Shown here: in pieces, positions 23,269 to 35,931 of the stretch
How positions within the stretch are numbered: the first letter of the stretch is position 1
How the letters are laid out: each line of letters begins with the position of its first letter
From: Ectobius pallidus
Lineage: Eukaryota; Arthropoda; Insecta; Blattodea; Ectobiidae
Reading direction: 5' to 3'
Assembly: GCA_964059195.1 (NCBI GenBank)
Contig: CAXKWD010000015.1
Span: 2,170,001 to 2,234,000 of the forward strand
DNA: 64,000 bases
Program-made: the position numbers and the translations under genes
Notes under the pieces: generated by a model
Database searches by the model: none
Told to the model about the DNA's origin: nothing
What the model saw: only the letters and a program-made list of their open reading frames with translations

Positions 23269-24683
23269 ATGACATTGCTAGGCAACAGTTTCGTATTTGG
23301 AGATGGCATTGCTAAGCAACAGTTTCTTGTTCAAAATGTCAATGCTAAGCATCAGTCAAGTGTTTTAAAAACTTCATTGCTAAGCAACAGTTTCCGGTTT
23401 AGACTGGCATCGCTAGGCAACACTTTTGTGATAGAAAAATCTAATTATTAGGCAGCCAAATTGTCTTTAAAAGTTACATTGCTAGGAAAAGTTACGACTT
23501 TGAAAAATGCATTGAAAGGTAAAGGTTTTGTGTCAGAAATTGACATTGCTACGCAACAGTATATTTTTCTAAAAGTTTATAATAGGTAGCAATATTGTGT
23601 TTAAAAATGACATTGCTAAGCAACAGTCCTTTTGACGACATTGCTAGGCAACAGTTCCCGGTTTAAAATGGCATTGCTAGGCAACACTTTCGTGTTTTAA
23701 AAGTCATTGCTACGCAACAGTATCTTTTTTTAAAAGCTTTTAATAGGTAGCAATATTATGTTTAAAAATGACATTGCTAAGCAACAGATCTTTTTGATGA
23801 CTTTGCTAGGCAACAGTTTCCGGTTTAGACTGGCATGGCTAGGCAAAACTTTCGTGATAGAAAAATTACATTGTTAGGCAGCCAAATTGTATTTAAAAAT
23901 TACATTGCTAGGAAAAAGTTTCACTTTGAAAAATGCATTGAAATGTAAAAGTTTTGTGTCTGAAATTGACATTGCTACGCAACAGTATATTTTTCTAAAA
24001 GTTTATAATAGGTAGCAATATTGTGTTTAAAAATGACATTGCTAAGCAACAGTCCTTTTGACGACATTGCTAGGCAACAGTTCCCGGTTTAAAATGGCAT
24101 TGCTAGGCAACACTTTCGTGTTTTAAAAGTCATTGCTACGCAACAGTATCTTTTTTTAAAAGCTTTTAATAGGTAGCAATATTATGTTTAAAAATGACAT
24201 TGCTAAGCAACAGATCTTTTTGATGACTTTGCTAGGCAACAGTTTCCGGTTTAGACTGGCATGGCTAGGCAAAACTTTCGTGATAGAAAAATTACATTGT
24301 TAGGCAGCCAAATTGTATTTAAAAATTACATTGCTAGGAAAAAGTTTCACTTTGAAAAATGCATTGAAATGTAAAAGTTTTGTGTCTGAAATTGACATTG
24401 CTACGCAACAGTATATTTTTTTAAAAGTTTATAATAGGTAGCAATATTGTGTTTAAAAATGACATTGCTAAGCAACAGTTCTTTTTGACGACATTGCTAG
24501 GCAACAGTTCCCGGTTTAAAATGGCATTGCTAGGCAACACTTTCGTGTTTTAAAACTCATTGCTAGGCAACAGTATTCTTTCTATTCAAGCAAAATTTAC
24601 AACCCATGTTTTGCCATTAGCATTTCACCGATATTTTCATTGTATGTATTGATCATTGAGGGATTAAAAACTATTCCTTATAG
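23269..24683 (+). repeat. Rearranged H unit with 426-bp tandem repeat (1,415 bp)
   Basis: This unit begins like H but switches to catcgctagg and aattattagg, then loses half alpha. It continues through a segment present three times at a 426-bp period: the tract atatttttct at 23561 and 23987, then atattttttt at 24413. At the two internal joints (about 23705 and 24131) the last box before the spacer, gtcattgcta, is fused to cgcaacagtatc from the end of alpha, so the spacer is missing there. The length equals 827 plus twice 426 minus 264, so two gains and one half-unit loss explain it exactly. Confidence 0.85.
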
Positions 24684-25243
24684 ATGACATTGCTAGGCAA
24701 CAGTTTCGCATTTGGAGATGGCATTGCTAAGCTACAGTTTCTTGTTCAAGATGTCAATGCTAAGCAACAGTCAGGTGTTTTAAAAACTTCATTGCTAAGC
24801 AACAGTTTCCGGTTTAGACTGGCATCGCTAGGCAACACTTTTGTGATAGAAAAATTACATTGTTAGGCAGCCAAATAGTATTTAAAAATTACATTGCTAG
24901 GAAAAAGTTTCGTCTTCGAATAATGCATTGAAATGTAAACGTTTTGTGTCTGAAATTGACATAGCTACGCAACAGTATATATTTTAAAAGTTTATAATAG
25001 GTAGCAATATTGTGTTTATAAATGACATTGCTAAGAAAAGTTATTTTTTATGACATTGCTAGGCAACAGTTTCCGGTTTAAAATGGCATTGCTAGGCAAC
25101 ACTTTCGTGTTAAAACTCATTGCTAGGCAACAGTATTCTTTCTATTCAAGCAAAATTTACAACCCATGTTTTGCCATTAGCATTTCACCGATATTTTCAT
25201 TGTATGTATTGATCATTGAGGGATTAAAAACTATTCCTTATAG
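24684..25243 (+). repeat. Shortened S' monomer (560 bp)
   Basis: This unit keeps the S mark tttcgcatttgg but has the normal gacattgctagg. It passes from alpha to beta around the shared gatagaaaaa run (about 24846-24856) and goes on with the wording aaatagtatttaaa and tttcgtcttcgaataatg of the Q-preceding family. One half-unit is missing. The loss resembles that at 1288-1849 but has a different joint, so it is an independent event. Confidence 0.85.
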
Positions 25244-27712
25244 ATGACATTGCTAGGCAACTGTTTCGTATTTGGAGATGGCATTGCTAAGCTACAGTTT
25301 CTTGTTCAAGATGTCAATGCTAAGCAACAGTCAAAAACTTCATTGCTAAGCAATAGTTTCCGGTTTAGACTGGCCTCGCTAGGCAACACTTTTGTGATAG
25401 AAAAATCTAATTGTTAGGCAGCCAAATTGTCTTTAAAAGTTACATTGCTAGGAAAAGTTACGACTTTGAAAAATGCATTGAATGGTAAAGGTTTTTTGTC
25501 CGAAATTGACATTGCTACGCAACAGTATCTTTTTTTAAAAGCTTTTAATAGGTAGCAATATTATGTTTAAGAATGACATTGCTAAGCAACAGATCTTTTT
25601 GATGACTTTGCTAGGCAACAGTTTCCGGTTTAGACTGGCATGGCTAGGCAAAACTTTCGTGATAGAAAAATTACATTGTTAGGCAGCCAAATTGTATTTA
25701 AAAATTACATTGCTAGGAAAAAGTTTCACTTTGAAAAATGCATTGAAATGTAAAAGTTTTGTGTCTGAAATTGACATTGCTACGCAACAGTATATTTTTT
25801 TAAAAGTTTATAATATGTAGCAATATTGTGTTTAAAAATGACATTGCTAAGCAACAGTTCTTTTTGACGACATTGCTAGGCAACAGTTCCCGGTTTAAAA
25901 TGGCATTGCTAGGCAACACTTTCGTGTTTTAAAACTCATTGCTAGGCAACAGTATTCTTTCTATTCAAGCAAAATTTACAACCCATGTTTTGCCATTAGC
26001 ATTTCACCGATATTTTCATTGTATGTATTGATCATTGAGGGATTAAAAACTATTCCTTATAGATGACATTGCTAGGCAACAGTTTCGTATTTGGAGATGG
26101 CATTGCTAAGCTACAGTTTCTTGTTCAAGATGTCAATGCTAAGCAACAGTCAGGTGTTTTAAAAACTTCATTGCTAAGCAACAGTTTCCGGTTTAGACTG
26201 GCATCGCTAGGCAACACTTTTGTGATAGAAAAATCTAATTGTTAGGCAGCCAAATTGTCTTTAAAAGTTACATTGCTAGGAAAAGTTACGACTTTGAAAA
26301 ATGCATTGAAAGGTAAAGGTTTTGTGTCAGAAATTGACATTGCTCCGCAACAGTATCTTTTTTTAAAAGCTTTTAATAGGTAGCAATATTATGTTTAAGA
26401 ATGACATTGCTAAGCAACAGATCTTTTTGATGACTTTGCTAGGCAACAGTTTCCGGTTTAGACTGGCATGGCTAGGCAAAACTTTCGTGATAGAAAAATA
26501 ACATTGTTAGGCAGCCAAATAGTATTTAAAAATTACATTGCTAGGAAAAAGTTTCACTTTGAAAAATGCATTGAAATGTAAAAGTTTTGTGTCTGAAATT
26601 GACATTGCTACGCAACAGTATATTTTTTAAAAGTTTATAATAGGTAGCAATATTGTGTTTAAAAATGACATTGCTAAGCAACAGTTCTTTTTGACGACAT
26701 TGCTAGGCAACAGTTCCCGGTTTAAAATGGCATTGCTAGGCAATACTTTCGTGTTTTAAAACTCATTGCTAGGCAACAGTATTCTTTCTATTCAAGCAAA
26801 ATTTACAACCCATGTTTTGCCATTAGCATTTCACCGATATTTTCATTGTATGTATTGATCATTGAGGGATTAAAAACTATTCCTTATAGATGACATTGCT
26901 AGGCAACAGTTTCGTATTTGGAGATGGCATTGCTAAGCTACAGTTTCTTGTTCAAGATGTCAATGCTAAGCAACAATCAGGTGTTTTAAAACTTCATTGC
27001 TAAGCAACAGTTTCCGGTTTAGACTGTCATCGCTAGGCAACACTTTTGTGATAGAAAAATCTAATTGTTAGGCAGCCAAATTGTCTTTAAAAGTTACATT
27101 GCTAGGAAAAGTTACGACTTTGAAAAATGGATTGAAAGGTAAAGGTTTTGTGTCAGAAATTGACATTGCTCCGCAACAGTATCTTTTTTTAAAAGCTTTT
27201 AATAAGTAGCAATATTATGTTTAAAAATGACGTTGCTAAGCAACAGATCTTTTTGATGACATTGCTAGGCAACAGTTTCCGGTTTAGACTGGCATGGCTA
27301 GGCAAAATTTCGTGATAGAAAAATTACATTGTTAGGCAGCCAAATAGTATTTAAAAATTACATTGCTAGGAAAAAGTTTCGTCTTCGAATAATGCATTGA
27401 AATGTAAACGTTTTGTGTCTGAAATTGACATAGCTACGCAACAGTATATATTTTAAAAGTTTATAATAGGTAGCAATATTGTGTTTATAAATGACATTGC
27501 TAAGAAAAGTTATTTTTTATGACATTGCTAGGCAACAGTTTCCGGTTTAAAATGGCATTGCTAGGCAACACTTTCGTGTTAAAACTCATTGCTAGGCAAC
27601 AGTATTCTTTCTATTCAAGCAAAATTTACAACCCATGTTTTGCCATTAGCATTTCACCGATATTTTCATTGTATGTATTGATCATTGAGGGATTAAAAAC
27701 TATTCCTTATAG
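25244..27712 (+). repeat. Three-monomer block Q-D-D' (2,469 bp)
   Basis: Units start at 25244 (Q), 26063 (D) and 26890 (D'). Q has the private mark aagcaatagtttccgg (about 25347), shared with the next Q at 27713, so units 25244 and 27713 are copies at an offset of 2,469 bp. D' has caacaatcagg, one A fewer in gttttaaaacttc and gactgtcatcgc. These marks reappear far downstream in the minimal units at 51104 and 63227, and D' is preceded by caatactttcg as they are. Confidence 0.83.
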
Positions 27713-30700
27713 ATGACATTGCTAGGCAACTGTTTCGTATTTGGAGATGGCATTGCTAAGCTACAGTTTCTTGTTCAAGATGTCAATGCTAAGCAACAGT
27801 CAAAAACTTCATTGCTAAGCAATAGTTTCCGGTTTAGACTGGCCTCGCTAGGCAACACTTTTGTGATAGAAAAATCTAATTGTTAGGCAGCCAAATTGTC
27901 TTTAAAAGTTACATTGCTAGGAAAAGTTACGACTTTGAAAAATGCATTGAATGGTAAAGGTTTTTTGTCCGAAATTGACATTGCTACGCAACAGTATCTT
28001 TTTTTAAAAGCTTTTAATAGGTAGCAATATTATGTTTAAGAATGACATTGCTAAGCAACAGATCTTTTTGATGACTTTGCTAGGCAACAGTTTCCGGTTT
28101 AGACTGGCATGGCTAGGCAAAACTTTCGTGATAGAAAAATTACATTGTTAGGCAGCCAAATTGTATTTAAAAATTACATTGCTAGGAAAAAGTTTCACTT
28201 TGAAAAATGCATTGAAATGTAAAACTTTTGTGTCTGAAATTGACATTGCTACGCAACAGTATATTTTTTTAAAAGTTTATAATATGTAGCAATATTGTGT
28301 TTAAAAATGACATTGCTAAGCAACAGTTCTTTTTGACGACATTGCTAGGCAACAGTTCCCGGTTTAAAATGGCATTGCTAGGCAACACTTTCGTGTTTTA
28401 AAACTCATTGCTAGGCAACAGTATTCTTTCTATTCAAGCAAAATTTACAACCCATGTTTTGCCATTAGCATTTCACCGATATTTTCATTGTATGTATTGA
28501 TCATTGAGGGATTAAAAACTATTCCTTATAGATGACATTGCTAGGCAACAGTTTCGTATTTGGAGATGGCATTGCTAAGCTACAGTTTCTTGTTCAAGAT
28601 GTCAATGCTAAGCAACAGTCAGGTGTTTTAAAAACTTCATTGCTAAGCAACAGTTTCCGGTTTAGACTGGCATCGCTAGGCAACACTTTTGTGATAGAAA
28701 AATCTAATTGTTAGGCAGCCAAATTGTCTTTAAAAGTTACATTGCTAGGAAAAGTTACGACTTTGAAAAATGCATTGAAAGGTAAAGGTTTTGTGTCAGA
28801 AATTGACATTGCTCCGCAACAGTATCTTTTTTTAAAAGCTTTTAATAGGTAGCAATATTATGTTTAAAAATTACATTGCTAAGAAACAGATCTTTTGAAG
28901 ACATTGCTAGGCAACAGTTTCTGGTTTAGACTGGCATGGCTAGGCAAAACTTTCGTGATAGAAAAATTACATTGTTAGGCAGCCAAATTGTATTTAAAAA
29001 TTACATTGCTAGGAAAAAGTTTCACTTTGAAAAATGCATTGAAATGTAAAAGTTTTGTGTCTGAAATTGACATTGCTACGCAACAGTATATTTTTTTAGA
29101 ACTTTATAATATGTAGCAATATTGTGTTTAAAAATGACATTGCTAAGCAACAGTTCTTTTTGACGACATTGCTAGGCAACAGTTCCCGGTTTAAAATGGC
29201 ATTGCTAGGCAACACTTTCGTGTTTTAAAACTCATTGCTAGGCAACAGTATTCTTTCTATTCATGCAAAATTTACAACCCATGTTTTGCCATTAGCATTT
29301 CACCGATATTTTCATTGTATGTATTGATCATTGAGGGATTAAAAACTATTCCTTATAGATGACATTGCTAGGCAACAGTTTCGTATTTGGAGATGGCATT
29401 GCTAAGCTACAGTTTCTTGTTCAAAATGTCAATGCTAAGCAACAGTCAGGTGTTTTAAAAACTTCATTGCTAAGCAACAGTTTCCGGTTTAGACTGGCAT
29501 CGCTAGGCAACACTTTTGTGATAGAAAAATTTAATTGTTAGGCAGCCAAATTGTCTTTAAAAGTTACATTGCTAGGAAAAGTTACGACTTTGAAAAATTG
29601 AAAGGTAAAGGTTTTTTGTCCGAAATTGACATTGCTACGCAACAGTATCTTTTTTTAAAAGCTTTTAATAGGTAGCAATATTATGTTTAAGAATGACATT
29701 GCTAAGCAACAGATCTTTTTGATGACTTTGCTAGGCAACAGTTTCCGGTTTAGACTGGCATGGCTAGGCAAAACTTTCGTGATAGAAAAATTACATTGTT
29801 AGGCAGCCAAATTGTATTTAAAAATTACATTGCTAGGAAAAAGTTTCACTTTGAAAAATGCATTGAAATGTAAAAGTTTTGTGTCTGAAATTGACATTGC
29901 TACGCAACAGTATATTTTTTTAAAAGTTTATAATAGGTAGCAATATTGTGTTTAAAAATGACATTGCTAAGCAACAGTCCTTTTGACGACATTGCTAGGC
30001 AACAGTTCCCGGTTTAAAATGGCATTGCTAGGCAACACTTTCGTGTTTTAAAAGTCATTGCTAGGCAACAGTATTCTTTCTATTCAAGCAAAATTTACAA
30101 CCCATGTTTTGCCATTTGCATTTCACCGATATTTTCATTGTATGTATTGATCATTGAGGGATTAAAAACTATTCCTTATAGATGACATTGCTAGGCAACA
30201 GTTTCGTATTTGGAGATGGCATTGCTAAGCAACAGTTTCTTGTTCAAAATGTCAATGCTAAGCATCAGTCAAGTGTTTTAAAAACTTCATTGCTAAGCAA
30301 CAGTTTCCGGTTTAGACTGGCAATGCTAGGCAACACTTTTGTGATAGAAGAATCTAATTGTTAGGCAGCCAAATTGTCTTTAAAAGTTACATTGCTAGGA
30401 AAAGTTACGACTTTGAAAAATGCATTGAAAGGTAAAGGATTTTTGGCAGAAATTGACATTGCTACGCAACAGTATCTTTTTTTAAAAGCTTTTAATAGGT
30501 AGCAATATTATGTTTAAGAATGACATTGCTAAGCAACAGATCTTTTTGATGACTTTGCTAGGCAACAGTTTCCGGTTTAGACTGGCATGGCTAGGCAAAA
30601 TTTCGTGATAGAAAAATTACATTGTTAGGCAGCCAAATAGTATTTAAAAATTACATTGCTAGGAAAAAGTTTCGTCTTCGAATAATGCATTGAAATGTAA

Positions 30701-31005
30701 ACGTTTTGTGTCTGAAATTGACATAGCTACGCAACAGTATATATTTTAAAAGTTTATAATAGGTAGCAATATTGTGTTTATAAATGACATTGCTAAGAAA
30801 AGTTATTTTTTATGACATTGCTAGGCAACAGTTTCCGGTTTAAAATGGCATTGCTAGGCAACACTTTCGTGTTAAAACTCATTGCTAGGCAACAGTATTC
30901 TTTCTATTCAAGCAAAATTTACAACCCATGTTTTGCCATTAGCATTTCACCGATATTTTCATTGTATGTATTGATCATTGAGGGATTAAAAACTATTCCT
31001 TATAG
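27713..31005 (+). repeat. Four-monomer block Q-D-N-H (3,293 bp)
   Basis: Units start at 27713 (Q), 28532 (D), 29359 (N) and 30182 (H). From inside the D unit (about 28715) onward this region copies 5330 onward at an offset of 23,386 bp. Before that point the units match other partners: Q matches 25244, and the D head replaces the S head found at 5146. The left end of the large duplication therefore lies inside this unit. Confidence 0.84.
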
Positions 31006-32643
31006 ATGACATTGCTAGGCAACTGTTTCGTATTTGGAGATGGCATTGCTAAGCTACAGTTTCTTGTTCAAGATGTCAATGCTAAGCAACAGTCAAAAAC
31101 TTCATTGCTAAGCAACAGTTTCCGGTTTAGACTGGCCTCGCTAGGCAACACTTTTGTGATAGAAAAATCTAATTGTTAGGCAGCCAAATTGTCTTTAAAA
31201 GTTACATTGCTAGGAAAAGTTACGACTTTGAAAAATGCATTGAATGGTAAAGGTTTTTTGTCCGAAATTGACATTGCTACGCAACAGTATCTTTTTTTAA
31301 AAGCTTTTAATAGGTAGCAATATTATGTTTAAGAATGACATTGCTAAGCAACAGATCTTTTTGATGACTTTGCTAGGCAACAGTTTCCGGTTTAGACTGG
31401 CATGGCTAGGCAAAACTTTCGTGATAGAAAAATTACATTGTTAGGCAGCCAAATTGTATTTAAAAATTACATTGCTAGGAAAAAGTTCCACTTTGAAAAA
31501 TGCATTGAAATGTAAAAGTTTTGTGTCTGAAATTGACATTGCTACGCAACAGTATATTTTTTTAAAAGTTTATAATATGTAGCAATATTGTGTTTAAAAA
31601 TGACATTGCTAAGCAACAGTTCTTTTTGACGACATTGCTAGGCAACAGTTCCCGGTTTAAAATGGCATTGCTAGGCAACACTTTCGTGTTTTAAAACTCA
31701 TTGCTAGGCAACAGTATTCTTTCTATTCATGCAAAATTTACAACCCATGTTTTGCCATTAGCATTTCACCGATATTTTCATTGTATGTATTGATCATTGA
31801 GGGATTAAAAACTGTTCCTTATAGATGACCTTGCTAGGCAACAGTTCGTATTTGGAGATGGCATTGCTAAGCTACAGTTTCTTGTTCAAAATGTCAATGC
31901 TAAGCAACAGTCAGGTGTTTTAAAAACTTCATTGCTAAGCAACAGTTTCCGGTTTAGACTGGCATCGCTAGGCAACACTTTTGTGATAGAAAAATTTAAT
32001 TGTTAGGCAGCCAAATTGTCTTTAAAAGTTACATTGCTAGGAAAAGTTACGACTTTGAAAAATTGAAAGGTAAAGGTTTTTTGTCCGAAATTGACATTGC
32101 TACGCAACAGTATCTTTTTTTAAAAGCTTTTAATAGGTAGCAATATTATGTTTAAGAATGACATTGCTAAGCAACAGATCTTTTTGATGACTTTGCTAGG
32201 CAACAGTTTCCGGTTTAGACTGGCATGGCTAGGCAAAATTTCGTGATAGAAAAATTACATTGTTAGGCAGCCAAATAGTATTTAAAAATTACATTGCTAG
32301 GAAAAAGTTTCGTCTTCGAATAATGCATTGAAATGTAAACGTTTTGTGTCTGAAATTGACATAGCTACGCAACAGTATATATTTTAAAAGTTTATAATAG
32401 GTAGCAATATTGTGTTTATAAATGACATTGCTAAGAAAAGTTATTTTTTATGACATTGCTAGGCAACAGTTTCCGGTTTAAAACGGCATTGCTAGGCAAC
32501 ACTTTCGTGTTAAAACTCATTGCTAGGCAACAGTATTCTTTCTATTCAAGCAAAATTTACAACCCATGTTTTGCCATTAGCATTTCACCGATATTTTCAT
32601 TGTATGTATTGATCATTGAGGGATTAAAAACTATTCCTTATAG
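31006..32643 (+). repeat. Two-monomer block Q-N', second copy (1,638 bp)
   Basis: Units start at 31006 (Q) and 31825 (N'). N' repeats the rare marks gaccttgctagg and acagttcg and the preceding aaaaactgttcc of 8439. The offset to 7620-9257 is 23,386 bp at both units. One visible difference is ttgttaggcagcc at about 31440, where the block's neighbour Q units often have ttgttgggcagcc. Confidence 0.85.
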
Positions 32644-35600
32644 ATGACATTGCTAGGCAACTGTTTCGTATTTGGAGATGGCATTGCTAAGCTACAGTTT
32701 CTTGTTCAAGATGTCAATGCTAAGCAACAGTCAAAAACTTCATTGCTAAGCAACAGTTTCCGGTTTAGACTGGCCTCGCTAGGCAACACTTTTGTGATAG
32801 AAAAATCTAATTGTTAGGCAGCCAAATTGTCTTTAAAAGTTACATTGCTAGGAAAAGTTACGACTTTGAAAAATGCATTGAATGGTAAAGGTTTTTTGTC
32901 CGAAATTGACATTGCTACGCAACAGTATCTTTTTTTAAAAGCTTTTAATAGGTAGCAATATTATGTTTAAGAATGACATTGCTAAGCAACAGATCTTTTT
33001 GATGACTTTGCTAGGCAACAGTTTCCGGTTTAGACTGGCATGGCTAGGCAAAACTTTCGTGATAGAAAAATTACATTGTTGGGCAGCCAAATTGTATTTA
33101 AAAATTACATTGCTAGGAAAAAGTTCCACTTTGAAAAATGCATTGAAATGTAAAAGTTTTGTGTCTGAAATTGACATTGCTACGCAACAGTATATTTTTT
33201 TAAAAGTTTATAATATGTAGCAATATTGTGTTTAAAAATGACATTGCTAAGCAACAGTTCTTTTTGACGACATTGCTAGGCAACAGTTCCCGGTTTAAAA
33301 TGGCATTGCTAGGCAACACTTTCGTGTTTTAAAACTCATTGCTAGGCAACAGTATTCTTTCTATTCAAGCAAAATTTACAACCCATGTTTTGCCATTAGC
33401 ATTTCACAGATATTTTCATTGTATGTATTGATCATTGAGGGATTAAAAACTATTCCTTATAGATGACATTGCTAGGCAACAGTTTCGTATTTGGAGATGG
33501 CATTGCTAAGCTACAGTTTCTTGTTCAAGATGTCAATGCTAAGCAACAGTCAGGTGTTTTAAAAACTTCATTGCTAAGCAACAGTTTCCGGTTTAGACTG
33601 GCATCGCTAGGCAACACTTTTGTGATAGAAAAATCTAATTGTTAGGCAGCCAAATTGTCTTTAAAAGTTACATTGCTAGGAAAAGTTACGACTTTGAAAA
33701 ATGCATTGAAAGGTAAAGGTTTTGTGTCAGAAATTGACATTGCTCCGCAACAGTATCTTTTTTAAAAGCTTTTAATAGGTAGCAATATTATGTTTAAAAA
33801 TTACATTGCTAAGAAACAGATCTTTTGAAGACATTGCTAGGCAACAGTTTCTGGTTTAGACTGGCATGGCTAGGCAAAACTTTCGTGATAGAAAAATTAC
33901 ATTGTTAGGCAGCCAAATTGTATTTAAAAATTACATTGCTAGGAAAAAGTTTCACTTTGAAAAATGCATTGAAATGTAAAAGTTTTGTGTCTGAAATTGA
34001 CATTGCTACGCAACAGTATATTTTTTTTGAACTTTATAATATGTAGCAATATTGTGTTTAAAAATGACATTGCTAAGCAACAGTTCTTTTTGACGACATT
34101 GCTAGGCAACAGTTCCCGGTTTAAAATGGCATTGCTAGGCAACACTTTCGTGTTTTAAAACTCATTGCTAGGCAACAGTATTCTTTCTATTCATGCAAAA
34201 TTTACAACCCATGTTTTGCCATTAGCATTTCACCGATATTTTCATTGTATGTATTGATCATTGAGGGATTAAAAACTATTCCTTATAGATGACATTGCTA
34301 GGCAACAGTTTCGTATTTGGAGATGGCATTGCTAAGCTACAGTTTCTTGTTCAAAATGTCAATGCTAAGCAACAGTCAGGTGTTTTAAAAACTTCATTGC
34401 TAAGCAACAGTTTCCGGTTTAGACTGGCATCGCTAGGCAACACTTTTGTGATAGAAAAATTTAATTGTTAGGCAGCCAAATTGTCTTTAAAAGTTACATT
34501 GCTAGGAAAAGTTACGACTTTGAAAAATTGAAAGGTAAAGATTTTTTGTCCGAAATTGACATTGCTACGCAACAGTATCTTTTTTTAAAAGCTTTTAATA
34601 GGTAGCAATATTATGTTTAAGAATGACATTGCTAAGCAACAGATCTTTTTGATGACTTTGCTAGGCAACAGTTTCCGGTTTAGACTGGCATGGCTAGGCA
34701 AAACTTTCTTGATAGAAAAATTACATTGTTAGGCAGCCAAATTGTATTTAAAAATTACATTGCTAGGTAAAAGTTTCACTTTGAAAAATGCATTGAAATG
34801 TAAAAGTTTTGTGTCTGAAATTGACATTGCTACGCAACAGTATATTTTTTTTAAAGTTTATAATAGGTAGCAATATTGTGTTTAAAAATGACATTGCTAA
34901 GCAACAGTCCTTTTGACGACATTGCTAGGCAACAGTTCCCGGTTTAAAATGGCATTGCTAGGCAACACTTTCGTGTTTTAAAAGTCATTGCTAGGCAACA
35001 GTATTCTTTCTATTCAAGCAAAATTTACAACCCATGTTTTGCCATTTGCATTTCACCGATATTTTCATTGTATGTATTGATCATTGAGGGATTAAAAACT
35101 ATTCCTTATAGATGACATTGCTAGGCAACAGTTTCGTATTTGGAGATGGCATTGCTAAGCAACAGTTTCTTGTTCAAAATGTCAATGCTAAGCATCAGTC
35201 AAGTGTTTTAAAAACTTCATTGCTAAGCAACAGTTTCCGGTTTAGACTGGCAATGCTAGGCAACACTTTTGTGATAGAAGAATCTAATTGTTAGGCAGCC
35301 AAATTGTCTTTAAAAGTTACATTGCTAGGAAAAGTTACGACTTTGAAAAATTGAAAGGTAAAGGTTTTTTGTCCGAAATTGACATTGCTACGCAACAGTA
35401 TCTTTTTTTAAAAGCTTTTAATAGGTAGCAATATTATGTTTAAGAATGACATTGCTAAGCAACAGATCTTTTTGATGACTTTGCTAGGCAACAGTTTCCG
35501 GTTTAGACTGGCATGGCTAGGCAAAATTTCGTGATAGAAAAATTACATTGTTAGGCAGCCAAATAGTATTTAAAAATTACATTGCTAGGAAAAAGTTTCG

Positions 35601-35931
35601 TCTTCGAATAATGCATTGAAATGTAAACGTTTTGTGTCTGAAATTGACATAGCTACGCAACAGTATATATTTTAAAAGTTTATAATAGGTAGCAATATTG
35701 TGTTTATAAATGACATTGCTAAGAAAAGTTATTTTTTATGACATTGCTAGGCAACAGTTTCCGGTTTAAAACGGCATTGCTAGGCAACACTTTCGTGTTA
35801 AAACTCATTGCTAGGCAACAGTATTCTTTCTATTCAAGCAAAATTTACAACCCATGTTTTGCCATTAGCATTTCACCGATATTTTCATTGTATGTATTGA
35901 TCATTGAGGGATTAAAAACTATTCCTTATAG
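32644..35931 (+). repeat. Four-monomer block Q-D-N-H, second copy (3,288 bp)
   Basis: Units start at 32644, 33463, 34289 and 35112. Offsets to 9258, 10076, 10902 and 11725 are 23,386, 23,387, 23,387 and 23,387. The private marks tttcacagatatt (about 33404) and aactttcttgatag (about 34704) are both present. In H, a 4-nt deletion (gaaaaattgaaagg) and ttttttgtcc replace the wording at 11960, which shifts the offset to 23,383 for everything downstream. That patch matches the last H of copy 2 and looks like a conversion tract. Confidence 0.85.
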
